Shown: in pieces, positions 12,522-25,755 of the stretch | Layout of the letters: each line of letters opens with the position of its first letter | Position numbering within the stretch: the stretch's first letter is position 1 | The notes under the pieces: generated by a model | What the model was told of the DNA's origin: nothing | Database searches by the model: none | What the model saw: the letters and a program-made list of their open reading frames with translations, nothing else | Origin: Osmia lignaria lignaria | Lineage: Eukaryota > Arthropoda > Insecta > Hymenoptera > Megachilidae | Reading direction: 5' to 3' | Assembly (NCBI RefSeq): GCF_051020975.1 | Contig: NW_027478165.1 | Coordinates: forward strand, 3,564,001-3,628,000 | Length of the DNA: 64,000 nt | Position numbers and translations under genes: made by a program

Positions 12522-14165
12522 TTAAGAGACCTTTTTTGTAGAGAATTAAGTTTCCTACTTTTTATGTTCTATGATATTTTTTGATCAGATGCGTAGTTCT
12601 CGAGATATATCAAGATATTTAAAAGTTCCGAAGCCGCACCAACATAATAGAGATACAGAAACACCGTGGCCCCTTTCTTTGAGATAACTCTGCACTATTG
12701 CGAGCTGTAAATGCCACTTCCAGCTTAGCTGTGCAGAAGAAGAACAACAAGAAGAAGAAATATCTCGAAATATGTCCGTCAGGCCCCTTCCCTTGAGATA
12801 TATCTGCAAATATCTCGGAAACGAAGCGAGCTATGGCAAAATGTTAAGAGACCTTTTTTGTAGAGAATTAAGTTTCCTACTTTTTATGTTCTATGATATT
12901 TTTTGATCAGATGCGTAGTTCTCGAGATATATCAAGATATTTAAAAGTTCCGAAGCCGCACCAACATAATAGAGATACAGAAACACCGTGGCCCCTTTCT
13001 TTGAGATAACTCTGCACTATTGCGAGCTGCAAATGCCACTTCCAGCTTAGCTGTGCAGAAGAAGAACATCAAGAAGAAGAAATATCTCGAAATATGTCCG
13101 TCAGGCCAGTTCCTTTGAGCTGAATCGGCAAATATCGCGGAAACGAAGCGAGCTATGGCAAAATGTTAAGAGACGTTTTTTGTAGAGAATTATGTTTCCT
13201 ACAATTTATGTTCTATGATATTTTTTGAGCAGAAGCGTAGTTTTCGAGATATATCGAGATATTTAAAAGTTCCGAAGCCGCACCAACATAATAGAGATAC
13301 AGAAACACCGTGGCCCCTTTCTTTGAGATAACTCTGCACTATTGCGAGCTGCAAATGCCACTTCCAGCTTAGCTGTGCAGAGGAAGAACAACAAGAAGAA
13401 GAAATATCTCGAAATATGTCCGTCAGGCCAGTTCCCTTGAGATAAATCTGCAAATATCTCGGAATCGAAGCGAGCTATGGCAAAATGTTAAGAGACCTTT
13501 TTTGTAGAGAATTAAGTTTCCTACTTTTTATCTTCTATGATATTTTTTGATCAGATGCGTAGTTCTCGAGATATATCAAGATATTTAAAAGTTCCGAAGC
13601 CGCACCAACATAATAGAGATACAGAAACACCGTGGCCCCTTTCTTTGAGATAACTCTGCACGAGTGCGAGCCGCAAATGCCACTTCCAGCTTAGCTGTGC
13701 AGAAGAAGAACAACAAGAAGAAGAAATATCTCGAAATATGTCCGTCAGGCCCCTTCCCTTGAGATAAATCTGCAAATATCTCGGAAACGAAGCGAGCTAT
13801 GGCAAAATGTTAAGAGACCTTTTTTGTAGAGAATTATGTTTCCTACTTTTTATGTTCCATGATATTTTTTGATCAGACGCGTAGCTCTCGAGATATATCA
13901 AGATATTTAAAAGTTCCGAAGCCGCACCAACATAATAGAGATACAGAAACAGCGTGGCCCCTTTCTTTGAGATATCTCTGCACTATTGCGAGCTGCAAAT
14001 GCCACTTCCAGCTTAGCTGCGCAGAAGAAGAACAACAAGAAGAAATAATATCTCGAAATATGTCCGTCAGGCCCCTTCCCTTGAGATAAATCTGCAAATA
14101 TCTCGGAAACGAAGCGAGCTATGGCAAAATGTTAAGAGACCTTATTTGTAGAGAATTAAGTTTCC

Positions 14166-17100
14166 TACTTTTTATGTTCTATGATATTTTTTGATCAGAT
14201 GCGTAGTTCTCGAGATATATCAAGATATTTAAAAGTTCCGAAACCGCACCAACATAATAGAGATACAGAAACACCGTGGCCCCTTTCTTTGAGATAACTC
14301 TGCACTAGTGCGAGCCGCAAATGCCACTTCCAGCTTAGCTGTGCAGAAGAAGAACAACAAGAAGAAGAAATATCTCGAAATATGTCCGTCAGGCCCCTTC
14401 CCTTGAGATAAATCTGCAAATATCTCGGAAACGAAGCGAGCTATGGCAAAATGTTAAGAGACCTTTTTTGTAGAGAATTAAGTTTCCTACTTTTTATCTT
14501 CTATGATATTTTTTGATCAGATGCGTAGTTCTCGAGATATATCAAGATATTTAAAAGTTCCGAAGCCGCACCAACATAATAGAGATACAGAAACACCGTG
14601 GCCCCTCTCTTTGAGATAACTCTGCACTATTGCGAGCTGTAAATGCCACTTCCAGCTTAGCTGTGCAGAAGAAGAACAACAAGAAGAAGAAATATCTCGA
14701 AATATGTCCGTCAGGCCCCTTCCCTTGAGATATATCTGCAAATATCTCGGAAACGAAGCGAGCTATGGCAAAATGTTAAGAGATCTTTTTTGTAGAGAAT
14801 TATGTTTCCTACAATTTATGTTCTATGATATTCTTTGATCAGATGCGTAGTTCTCGAGATATATCAAGATATTTAAAAGTTCCGAAGCCGCACCAACATA
14901 ATAGAGATACAGAAACACCGTGGCCCCTTTCTTTGAGATAACTCTGCACTATTGCGAGCTGCAAATGCCACTTCCAGCTTAGCTGTGCAGAAGAAGAACA
15001 ACAAGAAGAAGAAATATCTCGAAATATGTCCGTCAGGCCCCTTCCCTTGAGATATATCTGCAAATATCTCGGAAACGAAGCGAGCTATGGCAAAATGTTA
15101 AGAGACCTTTTTTGTAGAGAATTCTGTTTCCTACAATTTATGTTCTATGATATTTTTTGATCAGAAGCGTAGTTTTCGAGATATATCGAGATATTTAAAA
15201 GTTCCGAAGCCGCACCAACATAATAGAGATACAGAAACACCGTGGCCCCTTTCTTTGAGATAACTCTGCACTAGTGCGAGCCGCAAATGCCACTTCCAGC
15301 TTAGCTGTGCAGAAGAAGAACAACAAGAAGAAGAAATATCTCGAAATATGTCCGTCAGGCCCCTTCCCTTGAGATAAATCTGCAAATATCTCGGAAACGA
15401 AGCGAGCTATGGCAAAATGTGAAGAGACCTTTTTTGTAGAGAATTAAGTTTCCTACTTTTTATGTTCTATGATATTTTTTGATCAGATGCGTAGTTCTCG
15501 AGATATATCAAGATATTTAAAAGTTCCGAAGCCGCACCAACATAATAGAGATACAGAAACACCGTGGCCCCTTTCTTTCAGATAACTCTGCACTAGTGCG
15601 AGCCGCAAATGCCACTTCCAGCTTAGCTGTGCAGAAGAAGAACAACAAGAAGAAGAAATATCTCGAAATATGTCCGTCAGGCCCCTACCCTTGAGATAAA
15701 TCTGCAAATATCTCGGAAACGAAGCGAGCTATGGCAAAATGTTAAGAGACCTTTTTTGTAGAGAATTAAGTTTCCTACTTTTTATGTTCTATGATATTTT
15801 TTGATCAGATGCGTAGTTCTCGAGATATATCAAGATATTTAAAAGTTCCGAAGCCGCACCAACATAATGGAGATACAGAAACACCGTGGCCCCTTTCTTT
15901 GAGATAACTCTGCACTATTGCGAGCTGTAAATGCCACTTCCAGCTTAGCTGTGCAGAAGAAGAACAACAAGAAGAAGAAATATCTCGAAATCTGTCCGTC
16001 AGGCCCCTTCCCTTGAGATATATCTGCAAATATCTCGGAAACGAAGCGAGCTATGGCAAAATGTTAAGAGACCTTTTTTGTAGAGAATTATGTTTGCTAC
16101 AATTTATGTTCTATGATATTTTTTGATCAGAAGCGGAGTTTTCGAGATACATCGAGATATTTAAAAGTTCCGAAGCCGCACCAACATAATAGAGATACAG
16201 AAACACCGTGGCCCCTTTCTTTGAGATAACTCCGCACTAGTGCGAGCCGCAAATGCCACTTCCAGCTTAGCTGTGCAGAAGAAGAACAACAAGAAGAAGA
16301 AATATCTCGAAATATGTCCGTCAGGCCAGTTCCTTTGAGCTGAATCTGCAAATATCTCGGAAACGAAGCGAGCTATGGCAAAATGTTCAGAGACGTTTTT
16401 TGTAGAGAATTATGTTTCCTACAATTTATGTTCCATGATATTTTTTGGTCAGAAGCGTAGTTTTCGAGATATATCGAGATATTTAAAAGTTCAGAAGCCG
16501 CACCAACATAATAGGGATACAGAAACACCGTGGCCCCTTTCTTTGAGATAACTCTGCACTAGTGCGAGCCGCAAATGCCACTTCCAGCTTAGCTGTGCAG
16601 AAGAAGAACAACAAGAAGAAGAAATATCTCGAAATATGTCCGTCAGGCCCCTTCCCTTGAGATATATCTGCAAATATCTCGGTAACGAAGCGAGCTATGG
16701 CAAAATGTTAAGAGACCTTTTTTGTAGAGAATTAAGTTTCCTACTTTTTATCTTCTATGATATTTTTTGATCAGATGCGTAGTTCTCGAGATATATCAAG
16801 ATATTTAAAAGTTCCGAAGCCGCACCAACATAATAGAGATACAGAAACACCGTGGCCCCTTTCTTTGAGATAACTCTGCACTATTGCGAGCTGTAAATGC
16901 CACTTCCAGCTTAGCTGTGCAGAAGAAGAACAACAAGAAGAAGAAATATCTCGAAATATGTCCGTCAGGCCCCTTCCCTTGAGATATATCTGCAAATATC
17001 TCGGAAACGAAGCGAGCTATGGCAAAATGTTAAGAGACCTTTTTTGTAGAGAATTATGTTTCCTACAATTTATATTCTATGATATTTTTTGATCAGAAGC

Positions 17101-20100
17101 GTAGTTTTCGAGATACATCGAGATATTTAAAAGTTCCGAAGCCGCACCAACATAATAGAGATACAGAAACACCGTGGCCCCTTTCTTTGAGATAACTCTG
17201 CACTAGTGCGAGCCGCAAATGCCACTTCCAGCTTAGCTGTGCAGAAGAAGAACAACAAGAAGAAGAAATATCTCGAAATATGTCCTTCAGGCCCCTTCCC
17301 TTGAGATATATCTGCAAATATCTCGGAAACGAAGCGAGCTATGGCAAAATGTTAAGAGAGCTTTTTTGTAGAGAATTATGTTTCCTACAATTTATGCTCT
17401 ATGATATTTTTTGATCAGAAGCGTAGTTTTCGAGATACATCGAGATATTTAAAAGTTCCGAAGCCGCACCAACATAATAGAGATACAGAAACACCGTGGC
17501 CCCTTTCTTTGAGATAACTCTGCACTAGTGCGAGCCGCAAATGCCACTTCCAGCTTAGCTGTGCAGAAGAAGAACAACAAGAAGAAGAAATATCTCGAAA
17601 TATGTCCGTCAGGCCCCTTCCCTTGAGATAAATCTGCAAATATCTCGGAAACGAAGCGAGCTATGGCAAAATGTTAAGAGACCTTTTTTGTAGAGAATTA
17701 AGTTTCCTACTTTTTATGTTCTATGATATTTTTTGATCAGATGCGTAGTTCTCGAGATATATCAAGATATTTAAAAGTTCCGAAGCCGCACCAACATAAT
17801 AGAGATACAGAAACACCGTGGCCCCTTTCTTTGAGATAACTCTGCACTATTGCGAGCTGTAAATGCCACTTCCAGCTTAGCTGTGCAGAAGAAGAACAAC
17901 AAGAAGAAGAAATATCTCGAAATCTGTCCGTCAGGCCCCTTCCCTTGAGATATATCTGCAAATATCTCGGAAACGAAGCGAGCTATGGCAAAATGTTAAG
18001 AGACCTTTTTTGTAGAGAATTATGTTTCCTACAATTTATGTTCTATGATATTTTTTGATCAGAAGCGTAGTTTTCGAGATACATCGAGATATTTAAAAGT
18101 TCCGAAGCCGCACCAACATAATAGAGATACCGAAACACCGTGGCCCCTTTCTTTGAGATAACTCTGCACTAGTGCGAGCCGCAAATGCCACTTCCAGCTT
18201 AGCTGTGCAGAAGAAGAACAACAAGAAGAAGAAATATCTCGAAATATGTCCGTCAGGCCCCTTCCCTTGAGATAAATCTGCAAATATCTCGGAAACGAAG
18301 AGAGCTATGGCAAAATGTTAAGAGACCTTTTTTGTAGAGAATTAAGTTTCCTACTTTTTATGTTCTATGATATTTTTTGATCAGATGCGTAGTTCTCGAG
18401 ATATATCAAGATATTTAAAAGTTCCGAAACCGCACCAACATAATAGAGATACAGAAACACCGTGGCCCCTTTCTTTGAGATAACTCTGCACTAGTGCGAG
18501 CCGCAAATGCCACTTCCAGCTTAGCTGTGCAGAAGAAGAACAACAAGAAGAAGAAATATCTCGAAATATGTCCGTCAGGCCCCTTCCCTTGAGATAAATC
18601 TGCAAATATCTCGGAAACGAAGCGAGCTATGGCAAAATGTTAAGAGACCTTTTTTGTAGAGAATTAAGTTTCCTACTTTTTATCTTCTATGATATTTTTT
18701 GATCAGATGCGTAGTTCTCGAGATATATCAAGATATTTAAAAGTTCCGAAGCCGCACCAACATAATAGAGATACAGAAACACCGTGGCCCCTCTCTTTGA
18801 GATAACTCTGCACTATTGCGAGCTGTAAATGCCACTTCCAGCTTAGCTGTGCAGAAGAAGAACAACAAGAAGAAGAAATATCTCGAAATATGTCCGTCAG
18901 GCCCCTTCCCTTGAGATATATCTGCAAATATCTCGGAAACGAAGCGAGCTATGGCAAAATGTTAAGAGATCTTTTTTGTAGAGAATTATGTTTCCTACAA
19001 TTTATGTTCTATGATATTCTTTGATCAGATGCGTAGTTCTCGAGATATATCAAGATATTTAAAAGTTCCGAAGCCGCACCAACATAATAGAGATACAGAA
19101 ACACCGTGGCCCCTTTCTTTGAGATAACTCTGCACTATTGCGAGCTGCAAATGCCACTTCCAGCTTAGCTGTGCAGAAGAAGAACAACAAGAAGAAGAAA
19201 TATCTCGAAATATGTCCGTCAGGCCCCTTCCCTTGAGATATATCTGCAAATATCTCGGAAACGAAGCGAGCTATGGCAAAATGTTAAGAGACCTTTTTTG
19301 TAGAGAATTCTGTTTCCTACAATTTATGTTCTATGATATTTTTTGATCAGAAGCGTAGTTTTCGAGATATATCGAGATATTTAAAAGTTCCGAAGCCGCA
19401 CCAACATAATAGAGATACAGAAACACCGTGGCCCCTTTCTTTGAGATAACTCTGCACTAGTGCGAGCCGCAAATGCCACTTCCAGCTTAGCTGTGCAGAA
19501 GAAGAACAACAAGAAGAAGAAATATCTCGAAATATGTCCGTCAGGCCCCTTCCCTTGAGATAAATCTGCAAATATCTCGAAACCGAAGCGAGCTATGGCA
19601 AAATGTGAAGAGACCTTTTTTGTAGAGAATTAAGTTTCCTACTTTTTATGTTCTATGATATTTTTTGATCAGATGCGTAGTTCTCGAGATATATCAAGAT
19701 ATTTAAAAGTTCCGAAGCCGCACCAACATAATAGAGATACAGAAACACCGTGGCCCCTTTCTTTGAGATAACTCTGCACTAGTGCGAGCCGCAAATGCCA
19801 CTTCCAGCTTAGCTGTGCAGAAGAAGAACAACAAGAAGAAGAAATATCTCGAAATATGTCCGTCAGGCCCCTTCCCTTGAGATAAATCTGCAAATATCTC
19901 GGAAACGAAGCGAGCTATGGCAAAATGTTAAGAGACCTTTTTTGTAGAGAATTAAGTTTCCTACTTTTTATGTTCTATGATATTTTTTGATCAGATGCGT
20001 AGTTCTCGAGATATATCAAGATATTTAAAAGTTCCGAAGCCGCACCAACATAATGGAGATACAGAAACACCGTGGCCCCTTTCTTTGAGATAACTCTGCA

Positions 20101-20283
20101 CTATTGCGAGCTGTAAATGCCACTTCCAGCTTAGCTGTGCAGAAGAAGAACAACAAGAAGAAGAAATATCTCGAAATATGTCCGTCAGGCCCCTTCCCTT
20201 GAGATATATCTGCAAATATCTCGGAAACGAAGCGAGCTACGGCAAAATGTTAAGAGACCTTTTTTGTAGAGAATTATGTTTCC
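14166..20283. repeat. Thirteen-monomer duplication, first instance (offset 4186 bp)
   Basis: Monomers 45-50 (14,166-16,097) recur as 58-63 (18,352-20,283). At least seven rare markers fall at exactly 4186 bp: ccgaaaccgc, tatcttctatg, gcccctctcttt, gagatcttttttg, gatattctttgatc, attctgtttcc, aaatgtgaagag and aataatggagat. The flanking monomers 44/57 and 51/64 do not match. The intervening seven monomers include four class I copies sharing gagatacatcg (51, 54, 55 and 57), which are local relatives of each other. Confidence 0.92.
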
Positions 20284-23200
20284 TACAATTTACGTTCTCT
20301 GATATTTTTTGATCAGAAGCGTAGTTTTCGAGATATATCGAGATATTTAAAAGTTCCGAAGCCGCACCAACATAATAGAGATACAGAAACACCGTGGCCC
20401 CTTTCTTTGAGATAACTCTGCACTATTGCGACCTGCAAATGCCACTTCCAGCTTAGCTGTGCAGAAGAGGAACAACAAGAAGAAGAAATATCTCGGAATA
20501 TGTCCGTCAGGCCCCTTCCCTTGAGCTAAATCTGCAAATATCTCGGAAACGATGCCAGCTATCGGAAAATGTTAAGAGACCTTTTTTGTAGAGAATTAAG
20601 TTTTCTACTTTTTATGTTTTATGATATTTCTTGATCAGATGCGTAGTTCTCGAGACATATCAAGATATTTAAAAGTTCCGAAGCCGCACCAACATAATAG
20701 AGATACAGAAACACCGCGGCCCCTTTCTTTGAGATAACTCTGCACTATTGCGCGCAGCAAATGCCACTTCCAGCTTAGCTGTGCAGAAGAAGAACAACAA
20801 GAAGAAGAAATATCTCGAAATATGTCCGTCAGGCCCCTTCCCTTGAGATAAATCTGCAAATATCTCGGAAACGAAGCGAGCTATGGCAAAATCTTAAGAG
20901 ACCTTTTTTGTAGAGAATTAAGTTTCCTACTTTTTATGTTCTATGATATTTTTTGATCAGATGCGTAGTTCTCGAGATATATCAAGATATTTAAAAGTTC
21001 CGAAGCCGCACCAACATAATAGAGATACAGAAACACCGTGGCCCCTTTCTTTGCGATAACTCTGCACTATTGCGAGCTGCAAATGCCACTTCCAGCTTAG
21101 CTGTGCAGAAGAAGAACAACAAGAAGAAGAAATATCTGGAAATATGTCCGTCAGGCCCCTTCCCTTGAGATAAACCTGCAAATATCTCGGAAACGAAGCG
21201 AGCTACGGCAAAATGTTAAGAGACCTTTTTTGTAGAAAATTAGGATTCCTACTTTTTATGTTCTACGATATTTTTTGATCAGATGCGTAGTTCTCGAGAT
21301 ATATCAAGATATTTAAAAGTTCCGAAGCCGCACCAACATAATAGAGATACAGAAACACCGTGGCCCCTTTCTTTGAGATAACTCTGCACTATTGCGAGCT
21401 GCAAATGCCACTTCCAGCTTAGCTGTGCAGAAGAAGAACAACAAGAAGAAGAAATATCTCGAAATATGTCCGTCAGGCCCCTTCCCTTGAGATAAATCTG
21501 CAAATATCTCGGAAACGAAACGAGCTATGGCAAAATGTTAAGAGACCTTTTTTGTAGAGAATTATGTTTCCTACAATTTACGTTCTCTGATATTTTTTGA
21601 TCAGAAGCGTACTTTTCGAGATATATCGAGATATTTAAAAGTTCCGAAGCCGCACCAACATAATAGAGATACAGAAACACCGTGGCCCCTTTCTTTGAGA
21701 TAACTCTGCACTATTGCGACCTGCAAATGCCACTTCCAGCTTAGCTGTGCAGAAGAAGAACAACAAGAAGAAGAAGTATCTCGAAATATGTCCGTCAGGC
21801 CCGTTCCTTTGAGCTGAATCTGCAAATATCTCGGAAACGAAGCGAGCTATGGCAAAATGTTAAGAGACCTTATTTGTAGAGAATTAAGTTTCCTACTTTT
21901 TATGTTCTACGATATTTTTTGATCAGATGCGTAGTTCTCGAGATATATCAAGATATTTAAAAGTTCCGAAGCCGCACCAACATAATAGAGATACAGAAAC
22001 ACCGTGGCCCCTTTCTTTGAGATAACTCTGCACTATTGCGAGCTGCAAATGCCACTTCCAGCTTAGCTGTGCAGAAGAAGAACAACAAGAAGAAGAAATA
22101 TCTGGAAATATGTCCGTCAGGCCCCTTCCCTTGAGATAAATCTGCAAATATCTCGGAAACGAAGCGAGCTACGGCAAAATGTTAAGAGACCTTTTTTGTA
22201 GAAAATTAGGATTCCTACTTTTTATGTTCTATGATATTTTTTGATCAGATGCGTAGTTCTCGAGATATATCCTGATATTTAAAAGTTCCGAAGCGGCACC
22301 AACATAATAGAGATACAGAAACACCGTGGCCCCTTTCTTTGAGGTAACTCTGCACTATTGCGAGCTGCAAATGCCACTTCCAGCTTAGCTGTGCAGAAGA
22401 AGAACAACAAGAAGAAGAAATATCTCGAAATATGTCCGTCAGGCCCCTTCCCTTGAGATAAATCTGCAAATATCTCGGAAACCAAGCGAGCTATGGCAAA
22501 ATGTTTAGAGACCTTATTTGTAGAGAATTAAGTTTCCTACTTTTTATGTTCTACGATATTTTTTGATCAGATGCGTAGTTCTCGAGATATATCAAGATAT
22601 TTAAAAGTTCCGAAGCCGCACCAACATAATAGAGATACAGAAACACCGTGGCCCCTTTCTTTGAGATAACTCTGCACTATTGCGAGCTGCAAATGCCACT
22701 TCCAGCTTAGCTGTGCAGAAGAAGAACAACAAGAAGAAGAAATATCTCGAAATATGTCCGTCAGGCCCCTTCCCTTGAGATAAATCTGCAAATATCTCGG
22801 AAACGAAGCGAGCTACGGCAAAATGTTAAGAGACCTTTTTTGTAGAAAATTAGGTTTCCTACTTTTTATGTTCTATGATATTTTTTGATCAGATGCGTAG
22901 TTCTCGAGATATATCAAGATATTTAAACGTTCCGAAGCCGCACCAACATAATAGAGATACAGAAACACCGTGGCCCCTTTCTTTGAGATAACTCTGCACT
23001 ATTGCGAGCTGCAAATGCCACTTCCAGCTTAGCTGTGCAGAAGAAGAACAACAAGAATAAGAAATATTTCGAAATATGTCCGTCAGGCCCCTTCCCTTGA
23101 GATAAATCTGCAAATATCTCGGAAACGAAGCGAGCTACGGCAAAATGTTAAGAGACCTTTTTTGTAGAAAATTAGGTTTCCTACTTTTTATGTTCTATGA

Positions 23201-23825
23201 TATTTTTTGATCAGATGCGTAGTTCTCGAGATATATCAAGATATTTAAAGGTTCCGAAGCCGCACCAACATAATAGAGATACAGAAACACCGTGGCCCCT
23301 TTCTTTGCGATAACTCTGCACTATTGCGAGCTGCAAATGCCACTTCCAGCTTAGCTGTGCAGAAGAAGAACAACAAGAAGAAGAAATATCTCGAAATATG
23401 TCCGTCAGGCCCCTTCCCTTGAGATAAATCTGCAAATATCTCGGAAACGATGCCAGTTATGGGAAAATGTTAAGAGACCTTTTTTGTAGAGAATTAAGTT
23501 TCCTACTTTTTATGTTCTATGATATTTGTTGATCAGATGTGTAGTTCTCGAGATATATCAAGATATTTAAAAGTTCCGAAGCCGCACCAACATAATAGAG
23601 ATACAGAAACACCGTGGCCCGTTTCTTTGAGATAACTCTGCACTATTGCGCGCTGCAAATGCCACTTCCAGCTTAGCTGTGCAGAAGAAGAACAACAAGA
23701 AGAAGAAATATCTGGAAATATGTCCGTCAGGCCCCTTCCCTTGAGATAAATCTGCAAATATCTCGGAAACGAAGCGAGCTACGGCAAAATGTTAAGAGAC
23801 CTTTTTTGTAGAAAATTAGGTTTCC

Positions 23826-24145
23826 TACTTTTTATGTTCTATGATATTTTTTGATCAGATGCGTAGTTCTCGAGATATATCAAGATATTTAAAAGTTCCG
23901 AAGCCGCACCAACATAATAGATACAGAAACACCGTGGCCCCTCTCTTTGAGATAACTCTGCATGATTGCGAGCTGGAAATGCCACTTCCAGTTTAGCTGT
24001 GCAGAAGAAGAACAACAAGAAGAAGAAATATCTCGAAATATGTCCGTCAGGACCCTTCCCTTGAGATAAATCTGCAAATATCTCGGAAACGAAGCGAGCT
24101 ATTGCAAAACGTTAAAAGACCTTTTTTGTAGAGAATTAAGTTTCC
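23826..24145. repeat. F-lineage monomer with 2-bp deletion, copy 1 (320 bp)
   Basis: The usual aatagagatac reads aatagatac near 23,917-23,922. The copy also carries gcatgattgc, gctggaaatg, ccagtttagc, caggaccc and agctattgc with aaacgttaaaag, the full set of F markers. Equivalent monomers begin at 29,298, 47,327, 49,579 and 53,763, so one deletion event has been amplified. Confidence 0.92.
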
Positions 24146-25755
24146 TACTTTTTATGTTCTATGATATTTTTTGATCAGATGCGTAGTTCTCGAGATATAT
24201 CAAGATATTTAAAAGCTCCGAAGCTGCACCAACATAATACAGGTACAGAAACACCGTGGCCCCTTTCTTTGAGATAACTCTGCACTATTGCGAGCTGCAA
24301 ATGCCACTTCCAGCTTAGCTGTGCAGAAGAAGAACAACAAGAAGAAGGAATATCTCGAAATATGTCCGTCAGGCCCCTTCCCTTGAGATAAATCTGCAAA
24401 TATCTCGGAAACCAAGCGAGCTATGGCAAAATGTTTAGAGACCTTATTTGTAGAGAATTAAGTTTCCTACTTTTTATGTTCTACGATATTTTTTGATCAG
24501 ATGCGTAGTTCTCGAGATATATCAAGATATTTAAAAGTTCCGAAGCCGCACCAACATAATAGAGATACAGAAACACCGTGGCCCCTTTCTTTGAGATAAC
24601 TCTACACTATTGCGAGCTGCAAATGCCACTTCCAGCTTAGCTGTGCAGAAGAAGAACAACAAGAAGAAGAAATATCTCGAAATATGTCCGTCAGGCCCCT
24701 TCCCTTGAGATAAATCTGCAAATATCTCGGAAACGAAGCGAGCTATGGCAAAATGTTAAGAGACCTTTTTTGTAGAGAATTATGTTTCCTACAATTTACG
24801 TTCTCTGATATTTTTTGATCAGAAGCGTAGTTTTCGAGATATATCGAGATATTTAAAAGTTCCGAAGCCGCACCAACATAATAGAGATACAGAAACACCG
24901 TGGCCCCTTTCTTTGAGATAACTCTGCACTATTCCGACCTGCAAATGCCACTTCCAGCTTAGCTGTGCAGAAGAGGAACAACAAGAAGAAGAAATATCTC
25001 GGAATATGTCCGTCAGGCCCCTTCCCTTGAGCTAAATCTGCAAATATCTCGGAAACGATGCCAGCTATGGGAAAATGTTAAGAGACCTTTTTTGTAGAGA
25101 ATTAAGTTTCCTACTTTTTATGTTCTATGATATTTTTTGATCAGATGCGTAGTTCTCGAGATATATCAAGATATTTAAAAGCTCCGAAGCTGCACCAACA
25201 TAATAGAGGTACAGAAACACCGTGGCCCCTTTCTTTGAGGTAACTCTGCACTATTGCGAGCTGCAAATGCCACTTCCAGCTTAGCTGTGCAGAAGAAGAA
25301 CAACAAGAAGAAGGAATATCTCGAAATATGTCCGTCAGGCCCCTTCCCTTGAGATAAATCTGCAAATATCTCGGAAACGAAGCGAGCTACGGCAAAATAT
25401 TAAGAGACCTTTTTTGTAGAAAATTAGGTTTCCTACTTTTTATGTTCTATGATATTTTTTGACCAGATGCGTAGTTCTCGAGATATATCAAGATATTTAA
25501 AAGTTCCGAAGCCGCACCAACATAATAGAGATACAGAAACACCGTGGCCCCTTTCTTTGAGATAACTCTGCACTATTGCGCGCTGCAAATGCCACTTCCA
25601 GCTTAGCTGCGCAGAAGAAGAACAACAAGAAGAAGAAATATCTCGAAATATGTCCGTCAGGCCCCTTCCCTTGAGATAAATCTGCAAATATCTCGGAAAC
25701 GAAGCGAGCTACGGCAAAATGTTAAGAGACCTTTTTTGTAGAGAATTATGTTTCC

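Larger units (their letters stand above)
1..20283. repeat. Domain 1: mixed class I and class II monomers (monomers 1-63)
   Basis: Class I monomers (gaagcg, gttttcg, atcgagat) are interspersed with class II (gatgcg, gttctcg, atcaagat), with no strict alternation. Two markers are characteristic here: the ctagtgcgag segment with gccgcaaatg, and the gccagttcctttgagctg segment. The first is not seen after about 19.9 kb. The second reappears only in related form in monomer 68. The variants agctacggc and gaaaattagg, common further right, are absent until the last monomer of this domain. Higher-order copies at offsets of 5, 6, 3 and 13 monomers are listed separately. The domain limits are my reading of linked variants, not a computed segmentation. 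Confidence 0.8.

Noticed and set aside
6776..14089. 76-codon plus-strand frames with ATG at 6776, 7098, 10,961, 11,927 and 13,859
   Set aside because: In the usual monomer this frame stops at the TAA in gagataactc after about 38 codons. The five open copies only have single changes at that TAA (tca, caa or ata-tct). They are chance openings, and several are duplicates of each other.
1..20283. A simple dimeric I-II ancestral unit of 644 bp
   Set aside because: Class I and class II do not alternate regularly. Runs of two or more class II copies are common (for example 2899-4829), so the dimer model does not hold for this window.
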